Shown one piece after another: positions 1 through 8,416 of a DNA stretch of 14,281 nucleotides. Under the pieces are notes generated by a model that had not been told where the DNA came from, made no database searches, and saw nothing but the letters and a program-made list of their open reading frames with translations. Position 1 is the first letter of the stretch; each line of letters begins with the position of its first letter. Source of the stretch: Lysobacteraceae bacterium (lineage in GTDB: Bacteria; Pseudomonadota; Gammaproteobacteria; Xanthomonadales; Rhodanobacteraceae); the NCBI GenBank assembly GCA_018971925.1, contig JAGWZT010000020.1, positions 1 through 14,281 of the forward strand. The letters run 5' to 3'. Made by a program: the position numbers and the translations under genes.

Positions 1-1
1 C

Positions 2-1570
2 GACGGCAGCCGCTACGGCGGCTTCTACACACAGGACCAGATTCGCGACGTGGTGGCGTACGCGCGCGAGCGCAACGTGATGGTGGTGCCCGAGATCGAA
101 ATGCCGGGACACAGCAGCGCGGCGATCGCGGCTTACCCCGAGCTGTCGTGCAGCGGCAAGCCGCTCACGGTGCCGACCACCTGGGGCGTGTTCCGCGACG
201 TGGATTGCGTGGGCAAGGATGCGGCGTTCGCGTTCCTCCAGAACGTGCTGGACGAAGTGATCGCGCTGTTTCCGTCGCCGTATGTCCACATCGGCGGCGA
301 CGAAGTTCCGGAAGGCGTGTGGGCGGATTGCGAGGCCTGCCAGCAACTGGCAAAGGGGCAGGGGCTTACGGGCGAGCAAGGCATGCACGGTTATTTCGTG
401 GGCCGTATCCAGAAATACCTGGCGTCGAAGGGCAGGACGCTGGTTGGCTGGGACGAAATCCTGGAAGGAGGCGTCAGTCCCGACGCCATTGTCGAGGTAT
501 GGCATCTACCCAGTGGCGCGTACGGCGGCAGCGATGCGACCCTGAAACAAGCGTTTTCCAACGGCAACCGCATCATCATCGCCGGGCCGTTCTACCTCGA
601 TACGCCGATCGACCGCATGACGTTGCAGGATCTGTATCGCACCAATCCCTTCGGCAACCCGCTGTTCGCGAAATATCCGGGCAAGGTGCTGGGTGGCGAT
701 GCGCCGTTGTGGAGCGAACACGCGACACCCTTGAATGGCGCGGCGCGGCTGTATCCGCGGCTGCTGGCCATCGGGGAACACATGTGGAACCCGGACGCGG
801 ACGATTGGCACGATTTCCTGTTGCGCGCACGTGCGCAGGAAGCCTGGCTTGCATCGCAACACGTAGCCTACGGCCCCGAGGACAAGGACATCGTCGATGC
901 GCGCGTGACCTTCAACCCGACCTACAAGCGCTGGCGCATCCGCGCCGCGCGCGGCTTCGACGACATCCGCCTGCGCTACACCACGGATGGTAGCCAGCCG
1001 ACCGCGGCATCGCCGTCGTTCGGCGACGTGCTGGATCTGTACGCGCCTGCGGCCATTACGATGGCGCCGTTCCGCGGCGACGTGCAATACCAGGCCAGCC
1101 GGACATTCAAGCTGGTGCCGAATCTCGCGCTCGGCGATTCGGTAACATTTGCCACGCAGCCCGACGGGCGCTACTCGGCAGGTCTCACCGATGGCATCCT
1201 GGGCGGCGAGTACGACGACGGCGCGTGGGCCGGTTGGCAGCGCGCGGACATGGATGCCACGATCGACCTCGGCCAGCCGACCCAGCTGCACACGATCGAC
1301 GCGCGCTTCCTCCAAAACGCGGAGGCGTGGATCCTGTTGCCGCGCAGCGTGCGTTTCGAGACCTCGAACGACGGCAAGACGTGGACGGCGTTGCAGACGG
1401 TTCCGATCACGGTCGATCCGGATGACATGCGCACGTCGATTCGCGATGTCGCCTGCACCGCAGGCAGTCCCGTCACGGCGCGCTATGTGCGCGTCGTGGC
1501 GACGCGCTACGGCCAGCCAGTCAACGGCATCGACACCTGGATCTTCTCCGACGAGATCATCGTGAAATGA
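2..1570 (+). CDS. GH20 beta-N-acetylhexosaminidase, 3' part (5' end outside window)
   Basis: Removes terminal beta-linked GlcNAc (or GalNAc) from glycans, probably in the periplasm or envelope. The frame is open from base 2, so the visible 522 residues lack the start, any signal peptide, the N-terminal GH20b domain and the first barrel strands. Seen: a GH20 barrel segment reading VVPEIEMPGHS, then HIGGDEVP with the catalytic Asp-Glu pair at visible residues 100-101 (bases 299-304), then VGWDEILEGG. After the barrel comes a chitobiase C-terminal-like segment (YTTDGSQPT, about residues 305-360). An F5/8 type C (discoidin, CBM32-like) domain follows from about residue 374 to the end and probably binds sugar. 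The stop overlaps the GH2 start by ATGA, so the two genes are probably translationally coupled. By position it would correspond to the GH20 member of the Xanthomonas nix cluster (inference). Family assignment is firm; the exact substrate is inferred. Confidence 0.95.
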   Translation, partial: DGSRYGGFYTQDQIRDVVAYARERNVMVVPEIEMPGHSSAAIAAYPELSCSGKPLTVPTTWGVFRDVDCVGKDAAFAFLQNVLDEVIALFPSPYVHIGGDEVPEGVWADCEACQQLAKGQGLTGEQGMHGYFVGRIQKYLASKGRTLVGWDEILEGGVSPDAIVEVWHLPSGAYGGSDATLKQAFSNGNRIIIAGPFYLDTPIDRMTLQDLYRTNPFGNPLFAKYPGKVLGGDAPLWSEHATPLNGAARLYPRLLAIGEHMWNPDADDWHDFLLRARAQEAWLASQHVAYGPEDKDIVDARVTFNPTYKRWRIRAARGFDDIRLRYTTDGSQPTAASPSFGDVLDLYAPAAITMAPFRGDVQYQASRTFKLVPNLALGDSVTFATQPDGRYSAGLTDGILGGEYDDGAWAGWQRADMDATIDLGQPTQLHTIDARFLQNAEAWILLPRSVRFETSNDGKTWTALQTVPITVDPDDMRTSIRDVACTAGSPVTARYVRVVATRYGQPVNGIDTWIFSDEIIVK

Positions 1571-4218
1571 CCGGGCGACGCGCCGGTTGGCGATTTTGGT
1601 GGCTGGTCGCGCTGGCGGGCAGCACATTGTTGCCGTCGGTGGCGACCGCACTCACGACGCAATCTCTGGGTTCGGGTTGGCAATTCAGGATTGCCCCGGA
1701 TGACGCACATGTCCGCGAGCATCCGCGCGCGGTGCAGTGGCTGCCGGCGACCGTTCCGGGTTCGGTGCAGACCGACCTGATGGCGCTGAAGCTGATCCCC
1801 GATCCGTACTGGCGTGACGACGAGGCGAAGGTCCAGTGGGTGGGGCTGTCGAATTGGCAGTACCGCAAAAGCTTCAACGTCGATGCCGCGACGCTCGCGC
1901 GTGCCCACGTCGATCTGATGTTCGACGGCCTCGATACCTTCGCCGACGTTTACTTGAACGGTCACAAAATCCTTGCCGCCGACAACATGTTCCGGCGGTG
2001 GCGGGTGCCGGTGAAGTCGCTGCTGCACACGGGCGTGAACACATTGGTAGTCAAGTTGTACTCGCCGATCGAACGTCTGCAGCCGTGGTTGTTGAAACAG
2101 CCCTATGCACTGCCGGGCGAATTCGATTCGGCGTTCGGCGATGAACCCAAGGGCAAGCAGACCGCCAATTATGTGCGCAAGGCGGCTTACCAATACGGTT
2201 GGGATTGGGGCCCGCGTGTCGTCACCGAAGGCATCTGGCAAGGCGTGCGGCTGGAAAGTTGGAGCACGCTGAGGCTTGCCGATTTCCATATCGCGCAGCC
2301 ACGGGTGGCGGCCGATGTCGCCCATTTGCAGGCGCAGCTCGACATCGAGGCCGATGCGGCGGAGTCGGCGCACGTTGCGTTGCAGTGGCGTGCGCCGGAC
2401 GGTGGCATGCAAGCGCTGCAACACGATGTCGAACTGAAAACCGGCGACAATCATGTCGCCATTCCGTTTGCAATTGCGCATCCGCGACGCTGGTGGCCGG
2501 CGGGCTACGGCAAGCCGAATCTGTATGATTTCCATGTCGACGTTGCCGTAGGCAGCAAGGTACTGGCGAGTGCAGACCGGCAGACCGGACTCCGAAGCAT
2601 CGAGTTGCGCCGCGCGAAAGACCGTTGGGGCCGCAGTTTCGAATTCGTCGTCAATGGTGTGCCGGTCTTCGCCAAGGGCGCAAATTTCATCCCGCCCGAT
2701 GTTTTCCCGACGCGTGTAACCGTCGCACGGTTTCGGCAACTGCTGGAATCCGCACGCGACGCAAACATGAACATGTTGCGCGTGTGGGGCGGCGGCTATT
2801 ACCTGCCGGACGACTTCTACGCAATGGCCGACAAGCTCGGCTTGATGGTTTGGCAGGACTTCATGTTCGGCGGCGCGATTCCGCCGTCCGACCAGGCGTT
2901 CCGCGACAACGTGCGCGTCGAGGCCGTGCAGCAGGTGCAGCGCCTGCGCGATCACCCCAGCATCGTGTTGTGGTGCGGCAACAACGAGGTCGAAACCGGC
3001 TGGGAATCCTGGGACGACCGCAAGGCGTTCAAGAAAACCATCACGCCGGCGCAACGCGGACACATCGAGCAGGGCATGCGCGAACTGTTCGACCGCACCC
3101 TGCGCGATGTGGTCGCGAAGTTCGCGCCGGACGTGCCGTACTGGCCCAGCACGCCGGGCACCGATTACGACGGCCCGGTCAACGTCACCGACAACGGCGA
3201 TTACCACTACTGGAACGTGTGGTCGGGCGACGCGCTGCCGGTCACGGCGTATCTCGATGTGACGCCGCGCTTCATGTCCGAATACGGCCTGCAGTCGATG
3301 CCAGCGATGGCAACGATCGACGCCTTTACAAAACCGTCAGACCGTTCGATCGATTCGCAGGTGATGCGCGCGCATCAGAAGTTCGACGGCGGCAACGGCA
3401 ACCAGCGCTTGCTGAAATACGTCGAGCGCCAATTCGGTACGCCGAAAGACCTCGCTTCATTCGCCTATTTGAGTCAGGTGATGCAAGCGGAAGGCATCCA
3501 GTTGGCGGCCGAACACCTGCGCGCGTCGCGGCCCGAAAGCATGGGTTCGCTGTACTGGCAGCTCGACGACGCGTGGCCCGGCATCACTTGGTCCAGCATC
3601 GACTGGTACGGACGCTGGAAGGCGCTGCAGTGGCACGCGCAGCGCTTTTACGCGCCATTCCTGATCGCTACGCTACGCGACCACGGCGTGACGACCGTAT
3701 CACTGGTGTCGGACAGCACCACGCCTGTTGCCGCACGCTGGCGCATGCGCGTGATGGATTTCTCCGGCAAGGTTTTGAGCAACCATTCGACAAGCGTCAC
3801 GCTCGCGCCCTTGGCCAGCACGCACGTGGCCCATTACACCGACGCGCAATTGCTGGACGGCGCGGAGCCACGCAAGACGTTCGTCGTGTTCGAGCTGTTC
3901 GTGGACGGCGAGGTGGTATCGCGCAACCTGGTGTTCTTCAGTGCGCCGAAGAACCTCGCAATGCCCGTGCCGCATGTCCGCACGCAACTCGCACGAGCGA
4001 ACGACGGCTACACGCTGACGCTTGCAAGCGATGTGCTGGCACGCGAGGTCTGGGTGTCGTTCGGCGATCTCGACGCCGATGTCTCGAACAACGCGTTCGA
4101 CATCCTGCCCGGCCAGCACGTGAGACTGACCGTGCACGGCAAGGCGAGCCTCGATCAACTTCGCAAGGCGTTGCAGGTGCAGGACATGGCCGGCGCGATG
4201 CAGGGCCACGCGCAATGA
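1567..4218 (+). CDS. GH2 beta-mannosidase, exported
   Basis: Exo-hydrolase releasing beta-linked mannose. In this context the likely target is the Man-beta-1,4-GlcNAc bond of the N-glycan core, the last mannose to be removed. The 883-residue length is normal for bacterial and eukaryotic beta-mannosidases. Seen: an N-terminal basic stretch (GRRAGWR), a hydrophobic core and an ATA-type cleavage region near residue 29, fitting a Sec signal peptide. Next come the GH2 sugar-binding jelly roll with FDGLDTFADVYLNG and the beta-mannosidase signature YQYGWDWGPR, an Ig-like domain and a TIM barrel. LWCGNNEVE carries the likely acid/base Glu474, and MSEYGLQS carries the likely nucleophile Glu572. A C-terminal Ig-like domain closes the protein. 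The ATG overlaps the upstream TGA (ATGA), and the stop overlaps the next start the same way, which argues for one coupled operon. Other GH2 activities (galactosidase, glucuronidase) are unlikely given the signature. Confidence 0.95.
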   Translation: MTGRRAGWRFWWLVALAGSTLLPSVATALTTQSLGSGWQFRIAPDDAHVREHPRAVQWLPATVPGSVQTDLMALKLIPDPYWRDDEAKVQWVGLSNWQYRKSFNVDAATLARAHVDLMFDGLDTFADVYLNGHKILAADNMFRRWRVPVKSLLHTGVNTLVVKLYSPIERLQPWLLKQPYALPGEFDSAFGDEPKGKQTANYVRKAAYQYGWDWGPRVVTEGIWQGVRLESWSTLRLADFHIAQPRVAADVAHLQAQLDIEADAAESAHVALQWRAPDGGMQALQHDVELKTGDNHVAIPFAIAHPRRWWPAGYGKPNLYDFHVDVAVGSKVLASADRQTGLRSIELRRAKDRWGRSFEFVVNGVPVFAKGANFIPPDVFPTRVTVARFRQLLESARDANMNMLRVWGGGYYLPDDFYAMADKLGLMVWQDFMFGGAIPPSDQAFRDNVRVEAVQQVQRLRDHPSIVLWCGNNEVETGWESWDDRKAFKKTITPAQRGHIEQGMRELFDRTLRDVVAKFAPDVPYWPSTPGTDYDGPVNVTDNGDYHYWNVWSGDALPVTAYLDVTPRFMSEYGLQSMPAMATIDAFTKPSDRSIDSQVMRAHQKFDGGNGNQRLLKYVERQFGTPKDLASFAYLSQVMQAEGIQLAAEHLRASRPESMGSLYWQLDDAWPGITWSSIDWYGRWKALQWHAQRFYAPFLIATLRDHGVTTVSLVSDSTTPVAARWRMRVMDFSGKVLSNHSTSVTLAPLASTHVAHYTDAQLLDGAEPRKTFVVFELFVDGEVVSRNLVFFSAPKNLAMPVPHVRTQLARANDGYTLTLASDVLAREVWVSFGDLDADVSNNAFDILPGQHVRLTVHGKASLDQLRKALQVQDMAGAMQGHAQ

Positions 4219-6818
4219 GAACGGCACTGTGCGCCTGTTTGTTGATCGCGATGATCCTGCTTGCAGCGGGCGTGCGCGCGGCGCCCGACGATGCCACCGC
4301 ACGCGCGCAGGCACTGGTCGCGAAGCTGACGCTCAAGGAGAAGGTCGCACAACTGCGGGACAACGCGCCCGCGATTCCGCGGTTGAACGTGCCCGCCTAC
4401 ACGTGGTGGAACGAGGGCCTGCACGGCCTCGCGCGGGGCGGCTTTGCGACGGTGTTTCCGCAGGCGATCGGTCTGGCCGCGAGCTGGGACCCCGCGTTGT
4501 TGCAACAGGTCGGTACGGTGGTTTCGACCGAGGCGCGCGCACGGTTCAACGCGGTTGGTGTGGACAACGCTCACGGGCGCTACGAGGGGCTCACGATCTG
4601 GTCGCCCAACATCAACATCGACCGCGATCCGCGCTGGGGCCGCGGCCAGGAAACCTACGGCGAGGATCCGTACCTGACCGGGCAACTGGCCGTCGCTTTC
4701 ATCCGCGGTATCCAGGGCGGTGACCCGTCGCACCCGCGTGCCATCGCCACGCCCAAGCACTTTGCGGTGCACAGCGGTCCCGAGCCGGGCCGCCACGGCT
4801 TCGACGTCGATGTCTCGCCGCACGACCTCGAAGCCACTTACTTGCCGGCGTTCCGCGCGGCGGTGACCGAAGGCCATGCGAGTTCGGTGATGTGTGCGTA
4901 CAACGCATTGCACGGCACGCCGGTGTGCGCAGACCAGGGCCTGCTCACCACGACGCTGCGCGACGACTGGGGCTTCAAGGGCTATGTTGTCTCCGATTGC
5001 GACGCGATCGACGACATGACCCAGTTCCACCACTACAAACCCGACGACGCACAATCGTCGGCCGCCGCGATCGCGGCCGGAACCGATCTCGATTGCGGCA
5101 GTGCCTACGCGTCACTCGGCGAGGCCATCCCGCGTGGCTACGTGAAGGAGTCCGTGCTGGATGCGGCTCTGGTGCGCCTGTTCGCGGCGCGCTACCGGCT
5201 CGGAATCATGAGTAGCAACAACGACGGCGGCGTGTATGCGCGCATCGGCGTCAATCAGATCGACAGCGCCGTGCATCGCAAGCTGGCGCTGAAGGCGGCG
5301 CTGGAATCCATCGTGTTGCTGAAGAACGCGCACGCCGCGTTGCCTTTGCATGCGGGCGTCAAGCTCGCGGTCGTCGGACCCGACGCCGACACCGTGGAAA
5401 CGCTTGAAGCCAACTATCACGGCACCGCGCGCGATCCGGTCACGCCGCTGCAAGGCCTGCGCCAACGCTTCGGTGCCGATCACGTCACCTACGCGCAAGG
5501 CTCGCCCGTTGCCACCGGCGTGCCGATTCCGATTCCGGAAACCGCGTTGCGTGCCGGCGGCCGGCCCGGTCTCAAGGGCGAGTATTTCGACGATGCCGGT
5601 TTCAGCGGCACGCCGCACCTCACGCGCGTCGATCGCACCATCGACTTCGACTGGGATCATGTCGCGCCGGCTCGAGCGCTCGACCCGAACCATTACGCGG
5701 TGCGCTGGACGGGCGAGCTGGTTCCGCCCGGTGCCGGTGACTACACGCTCGCCGTGCATGTCGATCGCTGCTTCGATTGTCGTGGCCACGATCCGGTGCA
5801 GTTGTATGTCGATGGAAAGCCAGTCATCGACAACGATGGCACAGGTGGTGCGAACATGCAGGCCACCGTGCATTTCAAAGACACCTCACCGCACGCGATC
5901 AGACTGGAAATGGTGCACGCCGGACAGGACCAGGGCATCCGCCTGCAATGGCTGGCACCTCCCACAGCACAGCTTGCCGAAGCCGAAACGACCGCCCGGC
6001 GTGCAGATGTGGTGGTGGCTTTCGTCGGTTTGTCGCCGGATGTGGAAGGCGAGGAGTCACCGCTTGACGTGGTGGGCTTCGATCACGGCGATCGCACCGA
6101 CATCGCGCTGCCGGCGGCGCAACGCGCACTGCTCGAACGTGTCGCCGCGGCGGGCAGGCCAGTGGTCGTGGTGCTGATGTCGGGTGGCGCGGTCGCGATC
6201 GATTGGGCGCAGCTGCACGCTGGCGCGGTCCTCGGCGTGTGGTACCCCGGTGAGTCCGGTGGCGCCGCGATCGCGCAGGTCCTGGCCGGAGACCATGATC
6301 CGGCGGGCCGTCTGCCGGTGACGTTCTATCGTTTGACGCGCGACTTGCCGCCGTACGTCAGTTACGAAATGAAGGGTCGCACCTATCGTTATTTCGCGGG
6401 CACGCCGCTGTATCCGTTCGGCTACGGACTCAGCTACACCACATTTGCCTATGCCGATCCCGCGCTGTCGGCGACGTCGGTAAAGGCGGGTGCCACGTTG
6501 AAGACGAGCGCGGTTGTGCGCAACACCGGCACGCGCGCCGGCGACGAAGTGGTCGAGGTCTATCTGGATGCGCCGGATGTACCGTTGGCGCCGCGTCATG
6601 CGCTGGTCGGGTTCGAGCGCGTGCATTTGAAGCCGGGCGAAAGCCGCCGCGTCGAATTCGAATTGCCGCCGCGGGCGTTGAGTATGGTTGACGCCGCGGG
6701 CAACCGCGCCGTGATCGCGGGACGATACCGTGTATTCATCGGTAGCGGCCAACCCGGTGATGCGCCGGGCGCCAGCGCTTCGTTTACGATCACTGGTCAC
6801 GATGCCTTGCCGCGCTGA
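4215..6818 (+). CDS. nixI: GH3 beta-xylosidase/beta-glucosidase-type enzyme with PA14 domain
   Basis: Retaining exo-beta-glycosidase, 867 residues. The start is the ATG of the ATGA overlap with the GH2 gene; the frame is open far upstream, but only this start gives a signal peptide (hydrophobic LLIAMILLAA, cleavage near VRA22). Domains: GH3 barrel (about 40-330) with WWNEGLHG, WGRGQETYGEDPYL and TPKHFAVHSGPE; likely nucleophile Asp261 in VVSDCDAID. The GH3 C domain starts near 365 and is interrupted by a PA14 domain (about 453-582, from LKGEYFDD). It resumes with VEGEE (611-614 in VEGEESPLD), which probably holds the acid/base Glu. A fibronectin-III-like domain ends the protein. SDCDA and the HSGPE loop are the beta-xylosidase-like variant of GH3. 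X. campestris NixI, a GH3 next to a GH125, removes core beta-1,2-xylose from plant N-glycans. That activity is inferred here from family and gene order; beta-glucosidase activity remains possible. Confidence 0.93.
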   Translation: MRTALCACLLIAMILLAAGVRAAPDDATARAQALVAKLTLKEKVAQLRDNAPAIPRLNVPAYTWWNEGLHGLARGGFATVFPQAIGLAASWDPALLQQVGTVVSTEARARFNAVGVDNAHGRYEGLTIWSPNINIDRDPRWGRGQETYGEDPYLTGQLAVAFIRGIQGGDPSHPRAIATPKHFAVHSGPEPGRHGFDVDVSPHDLEATYLPAFRAAVTEGHASSVMCAYNALHGTPVCADQGLLTTTLRDDWGFKGYVVSDCDAIDDMTQFHHYKPDDAQSSAAAIAAGTDLDCGSAYASLGEAIPRGYVKESVLDAALVRLFAARYRLGIMSSNNDGGVYARIGVNQIDSAVHRKLALKAALESIVLLKNAHAALPLHAGVKLAVVGPDADTVETLEANYHGTARDPVTPLQGLRQRFGADHVTYAQGSPVATGVPIPIPETALRAGGRPGLKGEYFDDAGFSGTPHLTRVDRTIDFDWDHVAPARALDPNHYAVRWTGELVPPGAGDYTLAVHVDRCFDCRGHDPVQLYVDGKPVIDNDGTGGANMQATVHFKDTSPHAIRLEMVHAGQDQGIRLQWLAPPTAQLAEAETTARRADVVVAFVGLSPDVEGEESPLDVVGFDHGDRTDIALPAAQRALLERVAAAGRPVVVVLMSGGAVAIDWAQLHAGAVLGVWYPGESGGAAIAQVLAGDHDPAGRLPVTFYRLTRDLPPYVSYEMKGRTYRYFAGTPLYPFGYGLSYTTFAYADPALSATSVKAGATLKTSAVVRNTGTRAGDEVVEVYLDAPDVPLAPRHALVGFERVHLKPGESRRVEFELPPRALSMVDAAGNRAVIAGRYRVFIGSGQPGDAPGASASFTITGHDALPR

Positions 6819-6833
6819 GCACCTGGACAGAGC

Positions 6834-8291
6834 ATGAGCGATCGACGCGATTTCCTGAAGCTGGTTGGAACCGCCACCGCCGGGGCGTTCGCAGCATCCG
6901 CGCTGCCCGGCGTGGCAGCCACCCCAACGTCGCCGCGCTTCGTGAGCAAACGTCCGCCGCCATCGCAACGCAGGCTCGCGAGTCCGGCGGTGGAGCGCGA
7001 ACTCGCGCGTGTCAGGGCGAAAATCGGCGATCCGAAACTCGCATGGCTGTTCGAGAACTGCTACCCGAACACGCTCGATACCACCATCCACACCAGGACG
7101 CTTGATGGCAAGCCGGACACTTTCATCGTCACCGGCGACATCGACGCGATGTGGCTGCGCGATTCCTCGGCGCAGGTGTGGCCGTACCTGTCGCTCGCCG
7201 CGCACGACGAGGCGTTGCGACGGTTGTATCGCGGTTTGATACATCGCCACGCGCGCTGCATCGCGATCGACCCCTACGCCAACGCCTTCATGGCCGACCC
7301 GCATGCCAGGACGACGCTGACATGGGCGCAGCACGACGACACCGACATGAAACCCGGTGTCGCCGAGCGCAAATGGGAAATCGATTCGCTGTGCTGGACG
7401 ATCCGGCTTGCGCATGGTTATTGGAAAGCAACCGGCGATCGCGCGCCGTTCGATGACGACTGGCGCGCGGCGATGCGCCTGGTGCTGGCAACGTTTCGCA
7501 TGCAACAGCGCAAGCACGGTCGAGGACCGTACCATTTCCAGCGCGCGGCCGCGTCGCCCACCGACACGCTGGCGCTGGGCGGTTACGGTTGGCCGGCCAA
7601 GCCGGTTGGCCTGATCCATTCGATGTTCCGGCCTTCCGACGATGCCTGCAAGTATCCGTTGTTCGTGCCGGGCAACGCGTTCGCGGTGGTCTCGCTGCGG
7701 CAACTGGCGGCGATGACGCGCAAGCTGTTTGTGGACGTGGCCTTCGCGCGCGATTGCGAAGCACTCGCCGGTGAAGTGCAAATAGCGCTTGAAAAATACG
7801 CGCTGATGCACGATGCGCAGGGCCGCGCATTCTGGGCTTACGAAGTTGATGGCTACGGCAACCAGTTGTTCATGGACGATGCCAACGTACCGGGCCTGCT
7901 GGGCCTGCCGTATCTTGGCTGTTGTGATCGCGACGATGCACGCTATCGCACGACGCGCGCGCTGGCGTGGAGCGATCGCAATCCGTATTTCTTTTCCGGC
8001 AAAGCCGCGCAAGGTATCGGTGGCCCGCACGAAGGCTTGCGCATGATCTGGCCCATGTCGATCATGATCCGTGCGTTGACCAGCGACGATGCCGACGAAA
8101 TCCGCCAGTGCCTACACTGGCTTGCGAGCACCGACGCCGGCACCGGTTTCATGCACGAGGCGTTCGACCAGGACGATCCCACGCATTTCACGCGCGCGTG
8201 GTTCGCCTGGGCCAACTCGCTGTTCGGTGAGATGATCGTCGACCTGGCCGCACGACATCCGGCATTGTTGCGAGGGCACACAGGATTGTAG
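6834..8291 (+). CDS. nixJ: GH125 exo-alpha-1,6-mannosidase, Tat-exported
   Basis: Metal-independent inverting alpha-mannosidase (formerly DUF1237) of 485 residues; the family removes alpha-1,6-linked mannose from N-glycan cores. Seen: a twin-arginine leader RRDFLKLVG at residues 4-12 followed by an Ala-rich hydrophobic stretch to about residue 29. The GH125 hallmark GDIDAMWLRDSSAQ lies at 102-114. KWEIDSLCW, with Asp184, and MHEAF, with Glu442, are the likely counterparts of the family's catalytic acid and base (my alignment from memory). It starts 15 bp after the GH3 stop, with GGACAGAG as a modest ribosome site. The TAG stop lies inside the GTAG head of a palindromic repeat, so the last residues could have been altered by repeat insertion. 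The X. campestris homologue NixJ acts after the GH92 and GH3 enzymes on N-glycan. Family call is firm. Confidence 0.95.
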   Translation: MSDRRDFLKLVGTATAGAFAASALPGVAATPTSPRFVSKRPPPSQRRLASPAVERELARVRAKIGDPKLAWLFENCYPNTLDTTIHTRTLDGKPDTFIVTGDIDAMWLRDSSAQVWPYLSLAAHDEALRRLYRGLIHRHARCIAIDPYANAFMADPHARTTLTWAQHDDTDMKPGVAERKWEIDSLCWTIRLAHGYWKATGDRAPFDDDWRAAMRLVLATFRMQQRKHGRGPYHFQRAAASPTDTLALGGYGWPAKPVGLIHSMFRPSDDACKYPLFVPGNAFAVVSLRQLAAMTRKLFVDVAFARDCEALAGEVQIALEKYALMHDAQGRAFWAYEVDGYGNQLFMDDANVPGLLGLPYLGCCDRDDARYRTTRALAWSDRNPYFFSGKAAQGIGGPHEGLRMIWPMSIMIRALTSDDADEIRQCLHWLASTDAGTGFMHEAFDQDDPTHFTRAWFAWANSLFGEMIVDLAARHPALLRGHTGL

Positions 8292-8380
8292 GTTGGGCTG
8301 ACGCCGGCTTCATCGGCGGAAGCCCGACATTCCGGCGCAATTGTGTTGGGGTTCGCATGAAGCGGCTCATCCCAACCTGC
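8288..8380. repeat. REP-type palindromic doublet (93 bp) between GH125 and GH92 genes
   Basis: The ends GTAGGTTGGG (8288-8297) and CCCAACCTGC (8371-8380) are inverted copies with one mismatch. Inside are two hairpins. The first pairs GTTGGGCT (8292-8299) with AGCCCGAC (8321-8328) with one wobble, and has an inner GCCG/CGGC stem. The second pairs GTTGGG (8345-8350) with CCCAAC (8371-8376). A GTAG tetranucleotide at the foot of a hairpin is the mark of REP elements mobilised by REP-associated tyrosine transposases (RAYTs). The element overlaps the last three coding bases of the GH125 gene. It may terminate or attenuate transcription or stabilise the upstream mRNA (inference). Confidence 0.8.
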
Positions 8381-8403
8381 ACGTTGAAAGTCATTGCTGA
8401 TTC

Positions 8404-8410
8404 GAGGAAG
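8404..8410 (+). promoter_or_regulatory. Ribosome binding site deciding the GH92 start
   Basis: GAGGAAG lies 6 bases before the ATG at 8417. This is the strongest Shine-Dalgarno match noticed in the window. It selects 8417 over an in-frame ATG at 8357 that lies inside the palindromic repeat. The 8417 start also places the twin-arginine motif immediately at the N-terminus. Confidence 0.75.
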
Positions 8411-8416
8411 ACGACC

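Noticed and set aside
506..3207. Long antisense open frames on the - strand (506-1651 and 1507-3207) opposite GH20 and GH2
   Set aside because: They are rich in Arg, Ala, His and Val with no domain signature, as expected from the complement of GC-rich coding DNA. The + strand frames have clear catalytic motifs.
2625..4214. Upstream extension of the GH3 frame within the GH2 gene
   Set aside because: The extension is Arg-rich out-of-frame translation of GH2. The signal peptide and ATGA overlap place the start at 4215.
6057..8030. 657-codon antisense frame opposite GH3 and GH125
   Set aside because: Composition is typical of a shadow frame, with no recognisable domain; it spans two real genes and their junction.
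8357..8416. Alternative GH92 start inside the palindromic repeat
   Set aside because: It would bury the twin-arginine leader 20 residues deep, has no good ribosome site, and lies in a repeat hairpin.
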